Positions 33,641 to 42,543 of a stretch of DNA of 64,000 bases are shown piece after piece. Source of the DNA: JAAXHF01 sp963665955 (GTDB lineage: Bacteria; Desulfobacterota; Binatia; Bin18); NCBI GenBank assembly GCA_965231765.1, contig OZ246887.1, forward strand, positions 5,678,786 to 5,742,785, written 5' to 3'. Below the pieces are notes generated by a model. The model made no database searches, was not told the DNA's origin, and saw nothing but the letters and a program-made list of their open reading frames with translations. The translations under genes and the position numbers were made by a program. Each line of letters starts with the position of its first letter. Positions within the stretch are counted from its first letter, which is position 1.

Positions 33641-33731
33641 CCGCGTCGGTGGCGGGTGGCGCAGCATCGCCGACTCTTGCCGGACCGTAAATCGCGCCCG
33701 CTATGCCATGGGTGTGCAGAAGGAGGAAAAT

Positions 33732-34550
33732 ATGCCAACAGTGACAGCCAATAATTGTGAAATGTTCTACGAAATCGACGATTTCACCGATCCGTGGCGG
33801 ACTGACACCGAGACGGTATGGCTCCAACATGGTGTCGGCCGCAGCACCAAGTTTTGGTACCACTGGGTGCCTGCGCTTGCCGGTGACTATCAGGTTGTAC
33901 GCCGTGATATGCGCGGTCACGGCCAGTCCTCTGCGCCTGAACAGGACCATACGTGGTCACTCGACGAACTGGTGACCGATATGCATGACTTCATGGATGG
34001 GCTTGGCCTCAAGCAAGTCCATTATGTTGGGGAATCAATCGGTGGCATCCTCGGCGTGCTATTTGCGACTCGCTGGCCAGAGCGGCTCAAGAGTCTCACG
34101 ATTTGTAATTCTCCGACGACGATTCGCCCAGCAGGAACAACGGCACTGTCAGGCCAGCATGGTAACGTGAAGACCGCCCTGGCGAGTGGCGGCTCACAAG
34201 GCTGGGGCCGATTATTGATTGAGCAAAAGATCATCAGTGGCAAGAATCCGGCTCACATTGAATGGGTGGTCAACGAGTTTGCCAAGATACCGACGCATGT
34301 CTTGCAGGGCATCACCCGGACCTTGGACGGAGCGGATACCGCCACACTGCTGCCGCAGATCAAAGTCCCGACGCTTGTCCTGGCTCCGGCCCATAGCCCG
34401 ATTACACCGCTCGCTGACCAGCTCTCAATGCGGACCGGAATACCCAACTCGCGGATTACCGTTGTCGAAGGCCCAGGGCATGAGATCTACGTTGATGAGC
34501 CTGAGGAATGTCTCAATGCGTTCCGGAATTTTTTGGGCTCGCTGAGCTAA
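33732..34550 (+). CDS. Alpha/beta hydrolase (enol-lactonase-like), 272 aa
   Basis: Fold marks: VWLQHGVGRSTKFWYHWVPA, RRDMRGHGQSSAP, nucleophile elbow YVGESIGGILGVL, LVLAPAHSPITP and the terminal His in GPGHEIYVDEPEEC. This is the layout of 3-oxoadipate enol-lactonases and related esterases. AGGAGGAAAAT precedes the ATG at 33732. The acid residue normally found after the sixth strand is not obvious in APAHSPITPLAD, so it may be the later Asp. Substrate unknown. Confidence 0.83.
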   Translation: MPTVTANNCEMFYEIDDFTDPWRTDTETVWLQHGVGRSTKFWYHWVPALAGDYQVVRRDMRGHGQSSAPEQDHTWSLDELVTDMHDFMDGLGLKQVHYVGESIGGILGVLFATRWPERLKSLTICNSPTTIRPAGTTALSGQHGNVKTALASGGSQGWGRLLIEQKIISGKNPAHIEWVVNEFAKIPTHVLQGITRTLDGADTATLLPQIKVPTLVLAPAHSPITPLADQLSMRTGIPNSRITVVEGPGHEIYVDEPEECLNAFRNFLGSLS

Positions 34551-34772
34551 AAAATGTGATGGCCAGCATAGGGAAGGGGACTCGTCTATCGCGGCGGGAG
34601 GAAATTTCTGCCCGGCAGCATTAGCGTTTCTTTCCCAGCTTGTGTGTATCTTCGATAATCTCGCCTTCTCTCAAGTCATAATGAATAGTAGACTATAGTC
34701 AAAATTTTATATTCCGACAATTCCAAAAAACAAAGCCGTAAAAAAGTGGGGAAAAAATTCTACTAAACAGTA

Positions 34773-34994
34773 CTAATGCTGTGACGTACAGATAAAACAG
34801 GGGGGCTGCTGACCTGGTTTACAACGCGTTTGTTCGCATACGCCAAGCGGGCCGTCAGGGAGCTGACACTGGCTGCCAATCTGGGTACACGCTGTAGAAA
34901 CGGGCGGAGCAGACAAGGAAGAAAAATCGCACCCAGACCATAAGCAGGCAATAGCAAGACTCATCGTAATGAGGACGGTGGAGGAATTTTGCAC
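34773..34994 (-). CDS. Small Cys-rich putative lipoprotein, GTG start, 73 aa
   Basis: A GTG at 34994 is chosen because AGGAGAAAACA stands directly before it and it opens a clean signal sequence, SSTVLITMSLAIACLWSG, ending at a Cys that could be lipidated (C22; the lipobox is imperfect). The mature part is 52 residues with seven Cys, including C22 (TACTQIGSQCQLPDGPLGVC and PGQQPPCFICTSQH), a spacing seen in small myxobacterial-type secreted proteins. Probably anchored in the envelope and disulfide-bonded. The adjoining 34551-34772 is AT-rich and shows no gene. Confidence 0.5.
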   Translation of the reverse strand: MQNSSTVLITMSLAIACLWSGCDFSSLSAPPVSTACTQIGSQCQLPDGPLGVCEQTRCKPGQQPPCFICTSQH

Positions 34995-35123
34995 TGTTTT
35001 CTCCTGTCTCTCCTGGCTTTTTGAACAGCTCAATGGATAGTTTTTTGTATTCTGCTAGTCTTAGCACCGTCAGCAACGTTGTGAACTATACGGCCGATCG
35101 GCCGAGTATATGAGGAGGACCCT

Positions 35124-35627
35124 ATGGCTGAGGAAATACCGTTCACGAGTGAAGAGATCAAAAAATTGCGGGAGCTGCTCGAAGTCGAGGCAATACGCAA
35201 GGTCAGGGTGTTGTATTCCCAGCTTCTGGACGGTGGAGAAATCGACGCCTTAGCAGCTATCTTCACCAAGGATGCGCTGTGCGAGTTTGGGCCGTATGGA
35301 GAATGGCAGGGCAGGGAGACGATCAGAGCAAACTACCAGCAGGTGTTTCGTGAGCAGATCAAACATATCTTTGGTTCCCTGCACAATACAGGCAATCATT
35401 GGGTCGAACTGACCAGTCCGAGCACAGCGGTGGGCCGCATCTATTTGATTGACGCTCTGACTCATACTGATCCGGCAGCCAATCCGATCGAGTGGTTTGG
35501 GGTATACGATGACGCCTACGAGAAAATTGATGGTGCCTGGCTCATCAAGCGCATGAGCTTACAGTTCTTGTGGCCGCAGCGGCAGCTGACAGAGGGGTTT
35601 CCGGAACCGTTTCCCCCCAAGCGTTGA
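35124..35627 (+). CDS. SnoaL-like / NTF2-fold protein, 167 aa
   Basis: LRELLEVEAIRKVRVLYSQL followed by EIDALAAIFTKDALCEFGPY is a SnoaL_4 opening; YDDAYEKIDGAWLIKRMSLQ closes the cone-shaped barrel. TGAGGAGGACCCT precedes the ATG. No clear operon partner: the alpha/beta hydrolase ends 570 bases upstream. Such proteins are polyketide cyclases, steroid isomerase-like enzymes or dehydratases; the reaction is unknown. Confidence 0.8.
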   Translation: MAEEIPFTSEEIKKLRELLEVEAIRKVRVLYSQLLDGGEIDALAAIFTKDALCEFGPYGEWQGRETIRANYQQVFREQIKHIFGSLHNTGNHWVELTSPSTAVGRIYLIDALTHTDPAANPIEWFGVYDDAYEKIDGAWLIKRMSLQFLWPQRQLTEGFPEPFPPKR

Positions 35628-35672
35628 GATTCAGCCGTATGCATACTTAGTCTCGTCTGTACAGGGGTTCGC

Positions 35673-35930
35673 CTAATCGTCCGCATTGAGATCAGCCATC
35701 AGATTGCTCAGTCCGCCGACGGTGACCAAATCCCTGCGGCGGGCTGCCTCCATAGCCTCAACCGTTTCTTCGTTAGGAATCAGCGGTTCAAACGGGAGGC
35801 GCTTTTCAGCGGCAATACGCGTCATCATAAGGCGAAAGGCATCGGGTACAGTAAGCCCGATCTCGGCCAACACAGCGGCGGCTTCCTCTTTTATCTTCCC
35901 ATCAATGCGGGCTCGGATCACTTCTTTCAT
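35673..35930 (-). CDS. RelB/DinJ-family antitoxin, apparently orphan, 85 aa
   Basis: VIRARIDGKIKEEAAAVLAE, then IGLTVPDAFRLMMTRIAAEK and LPFEP is the ribbon-helix-helix and toxin-binding start of RelB/DinJ antitoxins. The Met at 35930 begins the conserved domain; an ORF reaching back to 36074 adds an unrelated stretch. No RelE toxin frame follows within the 45 bases before the convergent SnoaL gene. It is therefore an orphan antitoxin or what remains of a module. Confidence 0.8.
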   Translation of the reverse strand: MKEVIRARIDGKIKEEAAAVLAEIGLTVPDAFRLMMTRIAAEKRLPFEPLIPNEETVEAMEAARRRDLVTVGGLSNLMADLNADD

Positions 35931-36110
35931 ATATTGCCGGGGCTTCAGGCGGGTTTTGAACTTAGCTGGCCTTGTGAGCCGATTGTTCAAGACGTTCTGA
36001 CAACCACGGTTCATCATCTCGACTACTACATCCGATAAGTAATTGAGCGCCGTGTCATTTCTGCGTTCTTCCAAAACTGTAATTAGCCGGGGTAGTCTCC
36101 GCGTCTGTAC

Positions 36111-37079
36111 CTATGTGCTGCCGTGAGTCGGCTGGCTCGGCGAATCTCGCGGCGGGTCGCGAAAGACCTCGCGTGTATGCCATTTTACGAACTCGGCTTT
36201 TGGCTTGAACTCACTACTGCGAGGATGTCGGAGCGGCGCGTCGTGACAATCCCAGAACCACCGTGTCGCATCACTTTCGCTATGGACTTTGGCCGAAATG
36301 AGTACTTTGAATCCCCCGGCGACCGGTGCCAAGCCGAGTGCACCCCGATCAAGCGCCTTGTGATGCATGCTACATAGCGCCAACCCGTTCGGAATCTTAC
36401 TCGGGCCGCCAGCCGAATGCCACTTGATATGCGCGGCCTCTAATCCGAGGAGTTCGTCTTCCAGACGAAGATCAAATCCACACACGGAGCAACGACACTC
36501 GTATGCGCGGAGGACGGCGTGGCGAAAGTTCGGGTCACGCTTGCGGGCGGGAATACTCGTCACTCCTAAGCCGTAAGGAAGGCCAAGGGGGTCCCGCACC
36601 AGAAACTCAGCAGGGAAACCGGCTGCGGTGCGGATGTCATCGTGTAATGAATAGGGAAAGTGTTCGTAGAGGAGCGCTTGGGCGGCCTGCTGCACGAGCC
36701 CGGAATCGGAGAGGAGAAGTTCGTAAATTGGCTCGGGGAAACCGCCCGCCGCGGCGTGGTTGATGAGCCCGCTCCGGTGCAAATCCCCTTGCCCCGTGGC
36801 GGGCAGTGATTCTCCGCCCGGGATTTCCCACAACCCGTCATTTTGCAGACGGCTGAACGGATACTCAGGATGAATTGCTTTGCGGGGCGGTCCGAAACGC
36901 TTCAGCAGATCCTTCAGCGGACCTTCAATGTCCTGTTCGTAGCGAGCCAAGCGCTCTTTTCTCCGAGCGACCCGGCCAAGCGCGAGCAGAACCAACAGTG
37001 GCTTATGCGGCGCACGCTGTCCGTGTGTCCGCCAGAATTTTACTTGGCCGAGCTTCTGGAGAAATTCGTTGCGTTTCAC
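36111..37079 (-). CDS. HNH endonuclease of the phosphorothioated-DNA restriction type, about 322 aa
   Basis: The N-terminal part (FWRTHGQRAPHKPLLVLLAL, then RFGPPRKAIHPEYPFSRLQN and DGLWEIPG) is the sulfur-binding domain of enzymes that recognise phosphorothioate DNA, as in ScoMcrA. The C-terminal part has the HNH nuclease: CRCSVCGFDLRLEDELLGLE, AAHIKWHSAGGPSKIPNGLA, LCSMHHKALDRG. Both halves are intact, so a modification-dependent restriction role is likely. The start is uncertain: GTG at 37079 gives the family's usual N-terminus, while an ATG at 37157 would add 26 residues. No dnd modification genes are in the window, as expected for an enzyme that attacks foreign modified DNA. Confidence 0.8.
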   Translation of the reverse strand: MKRNEFLQKLGQVKFWRTHGQRAPHKPLLVLLALGRVARRKERLARYEQDIEGPLKDLLKRFGPPRKAIHPEYPFSRLQNDGLWEIPGGESLPATGQGDLHRSGLINHAAAGGFPEPIYELLLSDSGLVQQAAQALLYEHFPYSLHDDIRTAAGFPAEFLVRDPLGLPYGLGVTSIPARKRDPNFRHAVLRAYECRCSVCGFDLRLEDELLGLEAAHIKWHSAGGPSKIPNGLALCSMHHKALDRGALGLAPVAGGFKVLISAKVHSESDATRWFWDCHDAPLRHPRSSEFKPKAEFVKWHTREVFRDPPRDSPSQPTHGST

Positions 37080-37583
37080 AATGGAGGATATATAGCCGAA
37101 TTGACACCTTGCCAACAGTCTTTCAGCATCCGCAGCAAGCTCAATCCGCTTTGGCACGACCGACGCAGACCTTGCAGAGGCGGTGCATCTGATTGCAGAG
37201 GCGTTGACAGGTCTGACACAGGCTGGGTTGCTGCGTGCGGTTTGATCGACCTTCGATCGTGTCGGACTGACGGTTGCAAAGTGTCATGGGCATAGTATTA
37301 ATCTAACGCACGAGAAACTCTTGCGGGATCTCACTCCGCTGTTCGACGGCCGTGCCGTCCTTGCACCGCTCAACGTGTTTGCCGGTACGGCTGAGATCAC
37401 GCTCATCGGTCTGCGTCACCTGGACGTGAGCAAACTAAGGAGTCCTTGAAATCTTCGTTGGAGTAAGACTATGACTTTTGCAGAGGGTGCATGGATTTTC
37501 CTCGCTCCAGATTGCATTGCACTGGTCGTTGATGGGCTCGCATGGAAAAAAATTGAACTCCAAGGAGATCCGACCAGCCTACT
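37080..37583. other. Gene debris, no intact gene
   Basis: A plus-strand frame ending at 37246 reads IRFGTTDADLAEAVHLIAEA and then stops, like the tail of a larger enzyme I cannot name. A following frame to 37449 (DLTPLFDGRAVLAPLNVFAG) has no acceptable start. A 38-codon frame begins at 37471. None is supported as a functional gene. The interval looks like a graveyard of partial insertions. Confidence 0.35.
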
Positions 37584-37874
37584 GTGATTCTACGAATGCG
37601 CGGCCGTTACGACCCGCCAGGCTGGACAGCCAACGGTGTAGAGCCGCGGGGCCTGCAACCCGATCCTATCAGCACCGACGGCAATCTTTTCTTTCGTGGC
37701 TTTTTTAATTTGCTGCTTGGCACGTATTCGTATGTCTCCGGTGACAACAAATGGGAGAAGCCATTCCAGGTCACGGGCTACAACGACCGCCTCTTCCAAT
37801 GGACGCAACACCGCATCACCGAGTTTCTCGAAGACTATGCGCATACAACGCGACTGACTCGACCGGGCACTTGA
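37584..37874 (+). pseudogene. Fragment resembling a linalool dehydratase/isomerase-like protein
   Basis: The frame reads DPISTDGNLFFRGFFNLLLG, TYSYVSGDNKWEKPFQVTGY and QWTQHRITEFLEDY. This recalls the (alpha/alpha) barrel segment of linalool dehydratase/isomerase-like proteins (GN.FF.G...LL..Y...SGD..W), which are several hundred residues long. Only this 96-codon piece remains; no ribosome binding site is seen and the frame ends in unrelated sequence. Family assignment is tentative. Confidence 0.35.
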
Positions 37875-37962
37875 AAATCGACGCGAGGACGACAAACACG
37901 GGAAGAAGTAGCGGGAAGACTACTTCCCACATCCCCCTTCAAAAAGGGGCTCAAAAAGAGAC

Positions 37963-38045
37963 AAAAAAAGACAAAACAGGGGGGTAAGAGCGGAAATTTT
38001 GTCTTTTTTTCACACTTTTCGGTCCAAAAAAAGACAAAAAAAGAC
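37963..38045. repeat. AT-rich cluster of direct and inverted repeats
   Basis: AAAAAAAGACAAAA (37963-37976) is repeated inverted as TTTTGTCTTTTTTT (37997-38010), 20 bases apart. The unit AAAAAAAGAC then recurs in tandem at 38026-38035 and 38036-38045. A CCCCTT/AAGGGG hairpin lies just before (about 37934-37949). The block is sharply unlike neighbouring DNA in composition. A strong bidirectional terminator or a recombination scar are possible readings. Confidence 0.7.
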
Positions 38046-38586
38046 AAGAATTTTTTTCCACTTTCAATGAAATCAAGGGCTTAGGCTCTCTCTCACCCCA
38101 AAAAAAAGACGTTTTGGAAAAAAAGGGCCAGGATGCGGGGGTATTTGGGGGGTTTACGGGGCCTATTTCTGCCTAACACGCTTGCTACAGTTAGCCAAAA
38201 AAGTTGCAATCTTCTTGCAAACGCAGAATCTGACATATGCCCTCCTTTGGCTGTCGTCATTGTGCGGAGCTGACAGACGTGAGTCAACGTCGCTTTGTGG
38301 GCAAGCTGCAACAGACGATAATCGGCCAATCTTGGCTCGTGCTTTAGGGCTATATTGGCGACAAAAAGCTCGATACAGTGGAGCGCTTGGTGACTGATCA
38401 TGATGATCATGTCGGGACCCAGACGTAACGCGATAGGAGACGTTGTATGACGACACAGAACATAGGGCCGATTGTGGATGCTGACAGGAGATTTGAAAGA
38501 CGCCAAGGTGCTGCTTGATGCATTGAACTGAACCACTCACCGGAGCCGAGGTCGCTGTCTGATTCTTTTTTCACAGGGAGACAAAA
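38046..38586. other. Non-coding or degenerate stretch before the DUF1329 gene
   Basis: Long frames exist on the minus strand (to 38540) but carry no ribosome binding site or recognisable family and overlap each other. The plus strand has only interrupted frames. The promoter of the downstream cluster presumably lies in the last part of this interval; CAGGGAG marks the ribosome binding site of the DUF1329 gene. Confidence 0.4.
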
Positions 38587-39840
38587 ATGAAGTATACGCC
38601 GTCGTTCCTAACCGTTCCGCTCAGCCTCTTCTTGCTGTTCATCTGTGCAGGGGGATACGCCGAGGAGGGTGCCCCCCAAGAAGACATCCTGGCCGACTTT
38701 CACCCCTACCGCCAGGGACTACCCCAGGTGGAAGGGATTACGCCAGGCATGCAGATTGACCAGACCAACTTCCAGGTCGCCGAGTCGGTGCTGCCGCCTG
38801 AGGTCCTCACCTATCTGCAGGCCGGGGACTTTACGATTAGCGTGCGGGAGACGACGGACATGCCTCTCAGGCAGGCGTATATTCAGGCCACGCTGGAGCA
38901 TTCAGCCCAGGTGGAACTCGGCGAGGGGCAGCTGAAGAACTATGTGGCGGGCCTGCCGTTTCCTGTGGTCGATCCGCAGGACCCGACAGCCGGCGAGAAA
39001 ATGGCCTGGAACCTGCGCTACCGGGATCAGGGCGACACCCGCGAGATGTGGGCCACAGACGAGACGCGTAATAGCGGGGGGAATGCAGAGCGAACTGAGG
39101 TCTTTTATCTGGCCTACAAGTGGGGGATGCACCGGCCCGACCCGTCCCAGAACGTGTCGAAGTGGGAAAAGGAAGGCGTCTACTCCAAGATGTACTCCCG
39201 CGTGCTCGCCCCGGCTGATATGGAAGGCATGCTATTGTTGTTCCAAATTTACGATCAGGACACCACTCCCAATGCCCAGTCGATCTATGATCCGGGCAGC
39301 CGACGTGTCCGTACTGTGGCGGACAATCCGTATGAAGCCTTTGGGGAGTACCTGCTGGAAGACCTCGACGGCTTTATGGGCTATTTACATACGTATACCT
39401 GGCGCTATGTGGGCGAGCAGACCGTGCTCGTTCCGGGTCCCATCCAAGCGGCGGAGCCCACCTTGGGAGGCAAAGGCAAGTGGTATCCCCAGGATCCCTG
39501 GGAGCTGCGGCAAGCGATTGTGGTGGAGGCCACGCCCAAAGAGGAGCATCCAGTCTACAGTCGGCGGGTCCTCTACCTGGATCGGCAGACGTCTGCCCCG
39601 CTGTATAGTCTGGTCTATGATCCTGCCGGCAATCACAAACGCACGTTTTTCCTGGTATATTTCCATCCGAAATTTAAGCTGTGGAACAATGCTGGGGAGA
39701 TTCCAGCCATGGCGGTCCAGCTGGCGATTGATTACCAGCACGAGCGGGCCTCAATCTACCAGATCACGAAGGTGCTCTCCAACCCTCCCTTAAAAGACAA
39801 GCTGTTTAGCCGCGGAGCATTGCTGCGCCGAGGAAAATAA
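38587..39840 (+). CDS. DUF1329 outer-membrane lipoprotein-sorting-like protein, 417 aa
   Basis: A signal peptide (FLTVPLSLFLLFICAGGYA, cleavage about residue 25) precedes a DUF1329 domain: LPPEVLTYLQAGDFTISVRE, NYVAGLPFPVVDPQDPTAGE, RVLAPADMEGMLLLFQIYDQ and DDLDGFMGYLHTYTWRYVGE-like strands. DUF1329 proteins have a LolA/LolB-like half-barrel that holds hydrophobic ligands and often sit beside exporters or lipid and steroid catabolic genes. CAGGGAGACAAAA precedes the ATG. It heads the co-directional block running to 48139, which suggests handling of a hydrophobic substrate in the envelope. Confidence 0.87.
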   Translation: MKYTPSFLTVPLSLFLLFICAGGYAEEGAPQEDILADFHPYRQGLPQVEGITPGMQIDQTNFQVAESVLPPEVLTYLQAGDFTISVRETTDMPLRQAYIQATLEHSAQVELGEGQLKNYVAGLPFPVVDPQDPTAGEKMAWNLRYRDQGDTREMWATDETRNSGGNAERTEVFYLAYKWGMHRPDPSQNVSKWEKEGVYSKMYSRVLAPADMEGMLLLFQIYDQDTTPNAQSIYDPGSRRVRTVADNPYEAFGEYLLEDLDGFMGYLHTYTWRYVGEQTVLVPGPIQAAEPTLGGKGKWYPQDPWELRQAIVVEATPKEEHPVYSRRVLYLDRQTSAPLYSLVYDPAGNHKRTFFLVYFHPKFKLWNNAGEIPAMAVQLAIDYQHERASIYQITKVLSNPPLKDKLFSRGALLRRGK

Positions 39841-39864
39841 GGGCGGTGGCCCCGGAAAGGAGGT

Positions 39865-41232
39865 GTGTCGGAAATCAACTTCTGGCACACGCCATACATG
39901 AATAAAATCCACAACAAGATCCACCTCGTCCAGTACTTGATGCCGCCGGTCACGCACCACAGCACGGCGACGTGGAAGCATCCACGCAATATGATGGGTG
40001 GTCAATTCCGCTTTGATCGCCCGGAAATATGGCAGCACGTTGTCCGCCTGTGTGAACAGGCCAAGTACGATGCGGTTTTCTTGGCCGATGTGGAGGGATT
40101 GTATTCAGACTGGGGGGCGAGTCCTGCAGGAGCTGTCCAGTATGGGTCACAGAGCATCTGTTTTGAACCCACGATTGTTCTGACGTGGATGGCGGCGGCG
40201 ACAAGCCAGCTTGGCCTGGTAATGACGCTCACTACCAATAGTTATCCGCCGTATGTCGCGGCGCGAAAATTCGCCACCTTGGATCATCTGAGTGCGGGTC
40301 GGGCGGGCTGGAATCTTGTGGCCGCCTTTCATCAGGCCGCCTTTCAGAACCTGGGCCAGACACATGTTTTAGAGCACGCTGAGCGGTATGAGCGGGCCGA
40401 TGAGTACCTCGACCTGTGCTACCGCTTGTGGGACAGCTGGGAAGAAGATGCGGTGGTGATGGACAGCGTAGGGGACACCTTTGCCGACCCGACCAAAGTC
40501 CATGAAGTCAATTTTGAAGGCAAGTGGTTTCAATGTCGGGGGCCGCTCAATATACACCGCTCGCCCCAAGGCAAACCGGTGATTGCGCAGGCCGGTCAGT
40601 CGGAGCAGGGACGTGCGTTCGCGGCCAAGCACGCAGAGATTATTTTTAGCATCCAGCCGTACCGGGATGGTATGCAAGAGTACTATGCTGATGTCAAAGC
40701 ACGCATGCAGAAATGTGACCGCGACCCAGACACCTGCAAAATTCTGTTTGGCATGCAGCCGATTGTTGGCGAGACACCAGACAGCGCCCGGGCCAAGGCT
40801 GACTTTCATAACGCGCTACTGACGCCAGAAGGAGGTCTGGTACAACTTTCAGCCGTTTTAGGCCAGGATCTGTCGCAGCTGAATTTAGATGATCCGTTGG
40901 CAAATCTGCCACCCGCGCCTGGCATACAGGGACTGCTTGACGCCTATACACATTCGAGCCAAGGGAAAACGGCAACCATCCGGGATATGGCTCTCGATAT
41001 GTCACGTGGTGTCAGCGTGCCTCAGGTGGTTGGTACGCCAGAGCAGATCGCAGACTGGATGCAAGAGACCATGCAGATCGTAGGCGGCGATGGCTTTATC
41101 TTGTCGCCGGTATATCTCCCCGGCTCGATAGAAGAGTTTGCCAGTATGGTCGTGCCAGTTTTACAGCGGCGGCGACTGGTACGGACGGAATATACGAACG
41201 GAACGCTACGGGATAATTTGCTGGCTTCCTGA
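39865..41232 (+). CDS. LLM flavin-dependent monooxygenase (NtaA/SnaA/DszA type), 455 aa
   Basis: NtaA-like features: CEQAKYDAVFLADVEGLYSD, TLDHLSAGRAGWNLVAAFHQ, AERYERADEYLDLCYRLWDS, GPLNIHRSPQGKPVIAQAGQ, and a C-terminal VGTPEQIADWMQE. These are FMNH2-dependent enzymes of two-component systems. The start is uncertain: GTG at 39865 sits only one base after AAAGGAGG, while the ATG at 39898 (MNKIHNKIHL) fits the family's usual N-terminus but lacks a close ribosome binding site. No flavin reductase gene is nearby, so reductant must come from elsewhere. Second gene of the 38.6-48.1 kb block. Confidence 0.85.
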   Translation: MSEINFWHTPYMNKIHNKIHLVQYLMPPVTHHSTATWKHPRNMMGGQFRFDRPEIWQHVVRLCEQAKYDAVFLADVEGLYSDWGASPAGAVQYGSQSICFEPTIVLTWMAAATSQLGLVMTLTTNSYPPYVAARKFATLDHLSAGRAGWNLVAAFHQAAFQNLGQTHVLEHAERYERADEYLDLCYRLWDSWEEDAVVMDSVGDTFADPTKVHEVNFEGKWFQCRGPLNIHRSPQGKPVIAQAGQSEQGRAFAAKHAEIIFSIQPYRDGMQEYYADVKARMQKCDRDPDTCKILFGMQPIVGETPDSARAKADFHNALLTPEGGLVQLSAVLGQDLSQLNLDDPLANLPPAPGIQGLLDAYTHSSQGKTATIRDMALDMSRGVSVPQVVGTPEQIADWMQETMQIVGGDGFILSPVYLPGSIEEFASMVVPVLQRRRLVRTEYTNGTLRDNLLAS

Positions 41233-41257
41233 CCTACACTAAAAAGGAGGGGGAATA

Positions 41258-42520
41258 ATGACTCAAAGTGATCAGAGTGATATGGACGCGACCACCGAAC
41301 CGTACTTGCGCAACAAGTACGCCATCGTAGGGGTAGGGGAGACGACCTACCGACGCGGCTCCCAAGAATCAACCCGCAACCTGGCAACCTGGGCGATCAA
41401 TAATGCCCTTGAGGATGCTGGTCTTGAAGCGTCGGACATCGACGGCATGCTTTCGTACTCTGGAAACGACTCGACCTTCTCGACGTTTGTGGCCGGTGAT
41501 CTTGGCATCCGACTGAATTTCTATATGGACGTGCATGGCGGTGGCTCCAGTACCGAGGCGCTGATTGGTATCGCCATGGGGGTGATCGAGGCCGGTATGT
41601 GCAAGACGGTCGCGATCTTTCGTTCCATGAACGGCTACACGCAGGTGCGGATTGGCGGCACTGGAGCACGCTCGGCAGCGCCAATCGTTGGTGACCAAGT
41701 CCATATGCGGGCGTACGGTTGGCAGAGTGCAGGTCAGATGTTCGCCCCGACTTTCCTGCGCCATATGTACGATTACGGCACGACCCCAGAACAGGTCGCG
41801 CACGTCAAGGTTGCGCACAGCAAGCACGCCTCCAATAATCCAAAAGCCTATTACAAGACCCGTCACACAGTCGAGGATGTCATGAACTCGCGTATCATCT
41901 GCAAACCACTGCATCTGCTCGACTGCTGCGTGGAGACCGATAATGCCACCTGCATCATCGTCAGCCGTGCTGAACACGCCAAGGATCTCAAGCAGCCCTT
42001 GGTGCAGATCCGCTCCGTGGTCGGGCGCTGCTGCAAGCCGCGAATCGATATGCACTACCAGCACGGACCGATCTCGACGGTCGCCGGTCACTACGCCAAG
42101 GACATCTTGTGGCCGAACGCTGGAGTGGGTCCGGATGAGATAGACCTGACCGGTTCCTACGATGCGTTTACTTTCACCACCATGCTGCAGCTTGAGGACT
42201 ACGGCTTCTGCAAAAAGGGCGAGGGAGGCCAGTACGTCTCAAGTGGCATCATCGAGCTCGGCGGCGCACGTCCGAACAATACCTCGGGCGGCCATCTGTG
42301 CGAGGCCTACACCCACGGTATGAATCTGGTCATTGAGAACGTTCGCCAGCTGCGCGGCGCCGTTGATGATTCGTGTCCGAGCGGACCCGACGGCAAGCGC
42401 CAGCACACCTATGACTACAGCGAAGGCGGCTGCCGCCAGGTGAAGGACGCTGAGCTGAGTGCAAATCTAGGCTGGGCGATGCCCGGCACCGGTTCCGCCA
42501 TGGTTATGCAGCGCGGGTAA
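41258..42520 (+). CDS. SCP-x/Ltp2-type thiolase-like protein with Ser at the Cys position, 420 aa
   Basis: Thiolase fold of the lipid-transfer/SCP-x branch: YAIVGVGETTYRRGSQESTR, DAGLEASDIDGMLSYSGND, SYDAFTFTTMLQLEDYGFCK and GGARPNNTSGGHLCEAYTHG. At the nucleophile position it has GGGSSTEA (S97-S98) where thiolases carry Cys; the paralogue at 59624-60808 has C92 there. Loss of the Cys and retention of a YDAF tyrosine resemble Ltp2, the retro-aldolase of steroid side-chain degradation that works with a DUF35 protein. A DUF35 gene follows by 23 bases. AAAAAGGAGGGGGAATA precedes the ATG. Retro-aldol C-C cleavage of a CoA thioester is the inferred role. Confidence 0.83.
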   Translation: MTQSDQSDMDATTEPYLRNKYAIVGVGETTYRRGSQESTRNLATWAINNALEDAGLEASDIDGMLSYSGNDSTFSTFVAGDLGIRLNFYMDVHGGGSSTEALIGIAMGVIEAGMCKTVAIFRSMNGYTQVRIGGTGARSAAPIVGDQVHMRAYGWQSAGQMFAPTFLRHMYDYGTTPEQVAHVKVAHSKHASNNPKAYYKTRHTVEDVMNSRIICKPLHLLDCCVETDNATCIIVSRAEHAKDLKQPLVQIRSVVGRCCKPRIDMHYQHGPISTVAGHYAKDILWPNAGVGPDEIDLTGSYDAFTFTTMLQLEDYGFCKKGEGGQYVSSGIIELGGARPNNTSGGHLCEAYTHGMNLVIENVRQLRGAVDDSCPSGPDGKRQHTYDYSEGGCRQVKDAELSANLGWAMPGTGSAMVMQRG

Positions 42521-42543
42521 GAAAAGCAAGAGAGGAAAGACAG

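Noticed and set aside
38093..38540. Overlapping minus-strand frames of 147 and 125 codons upstream of the DUF1329 gene
   Set aside because: They overlap each other in different frames, run into A/T tracts and match no family.
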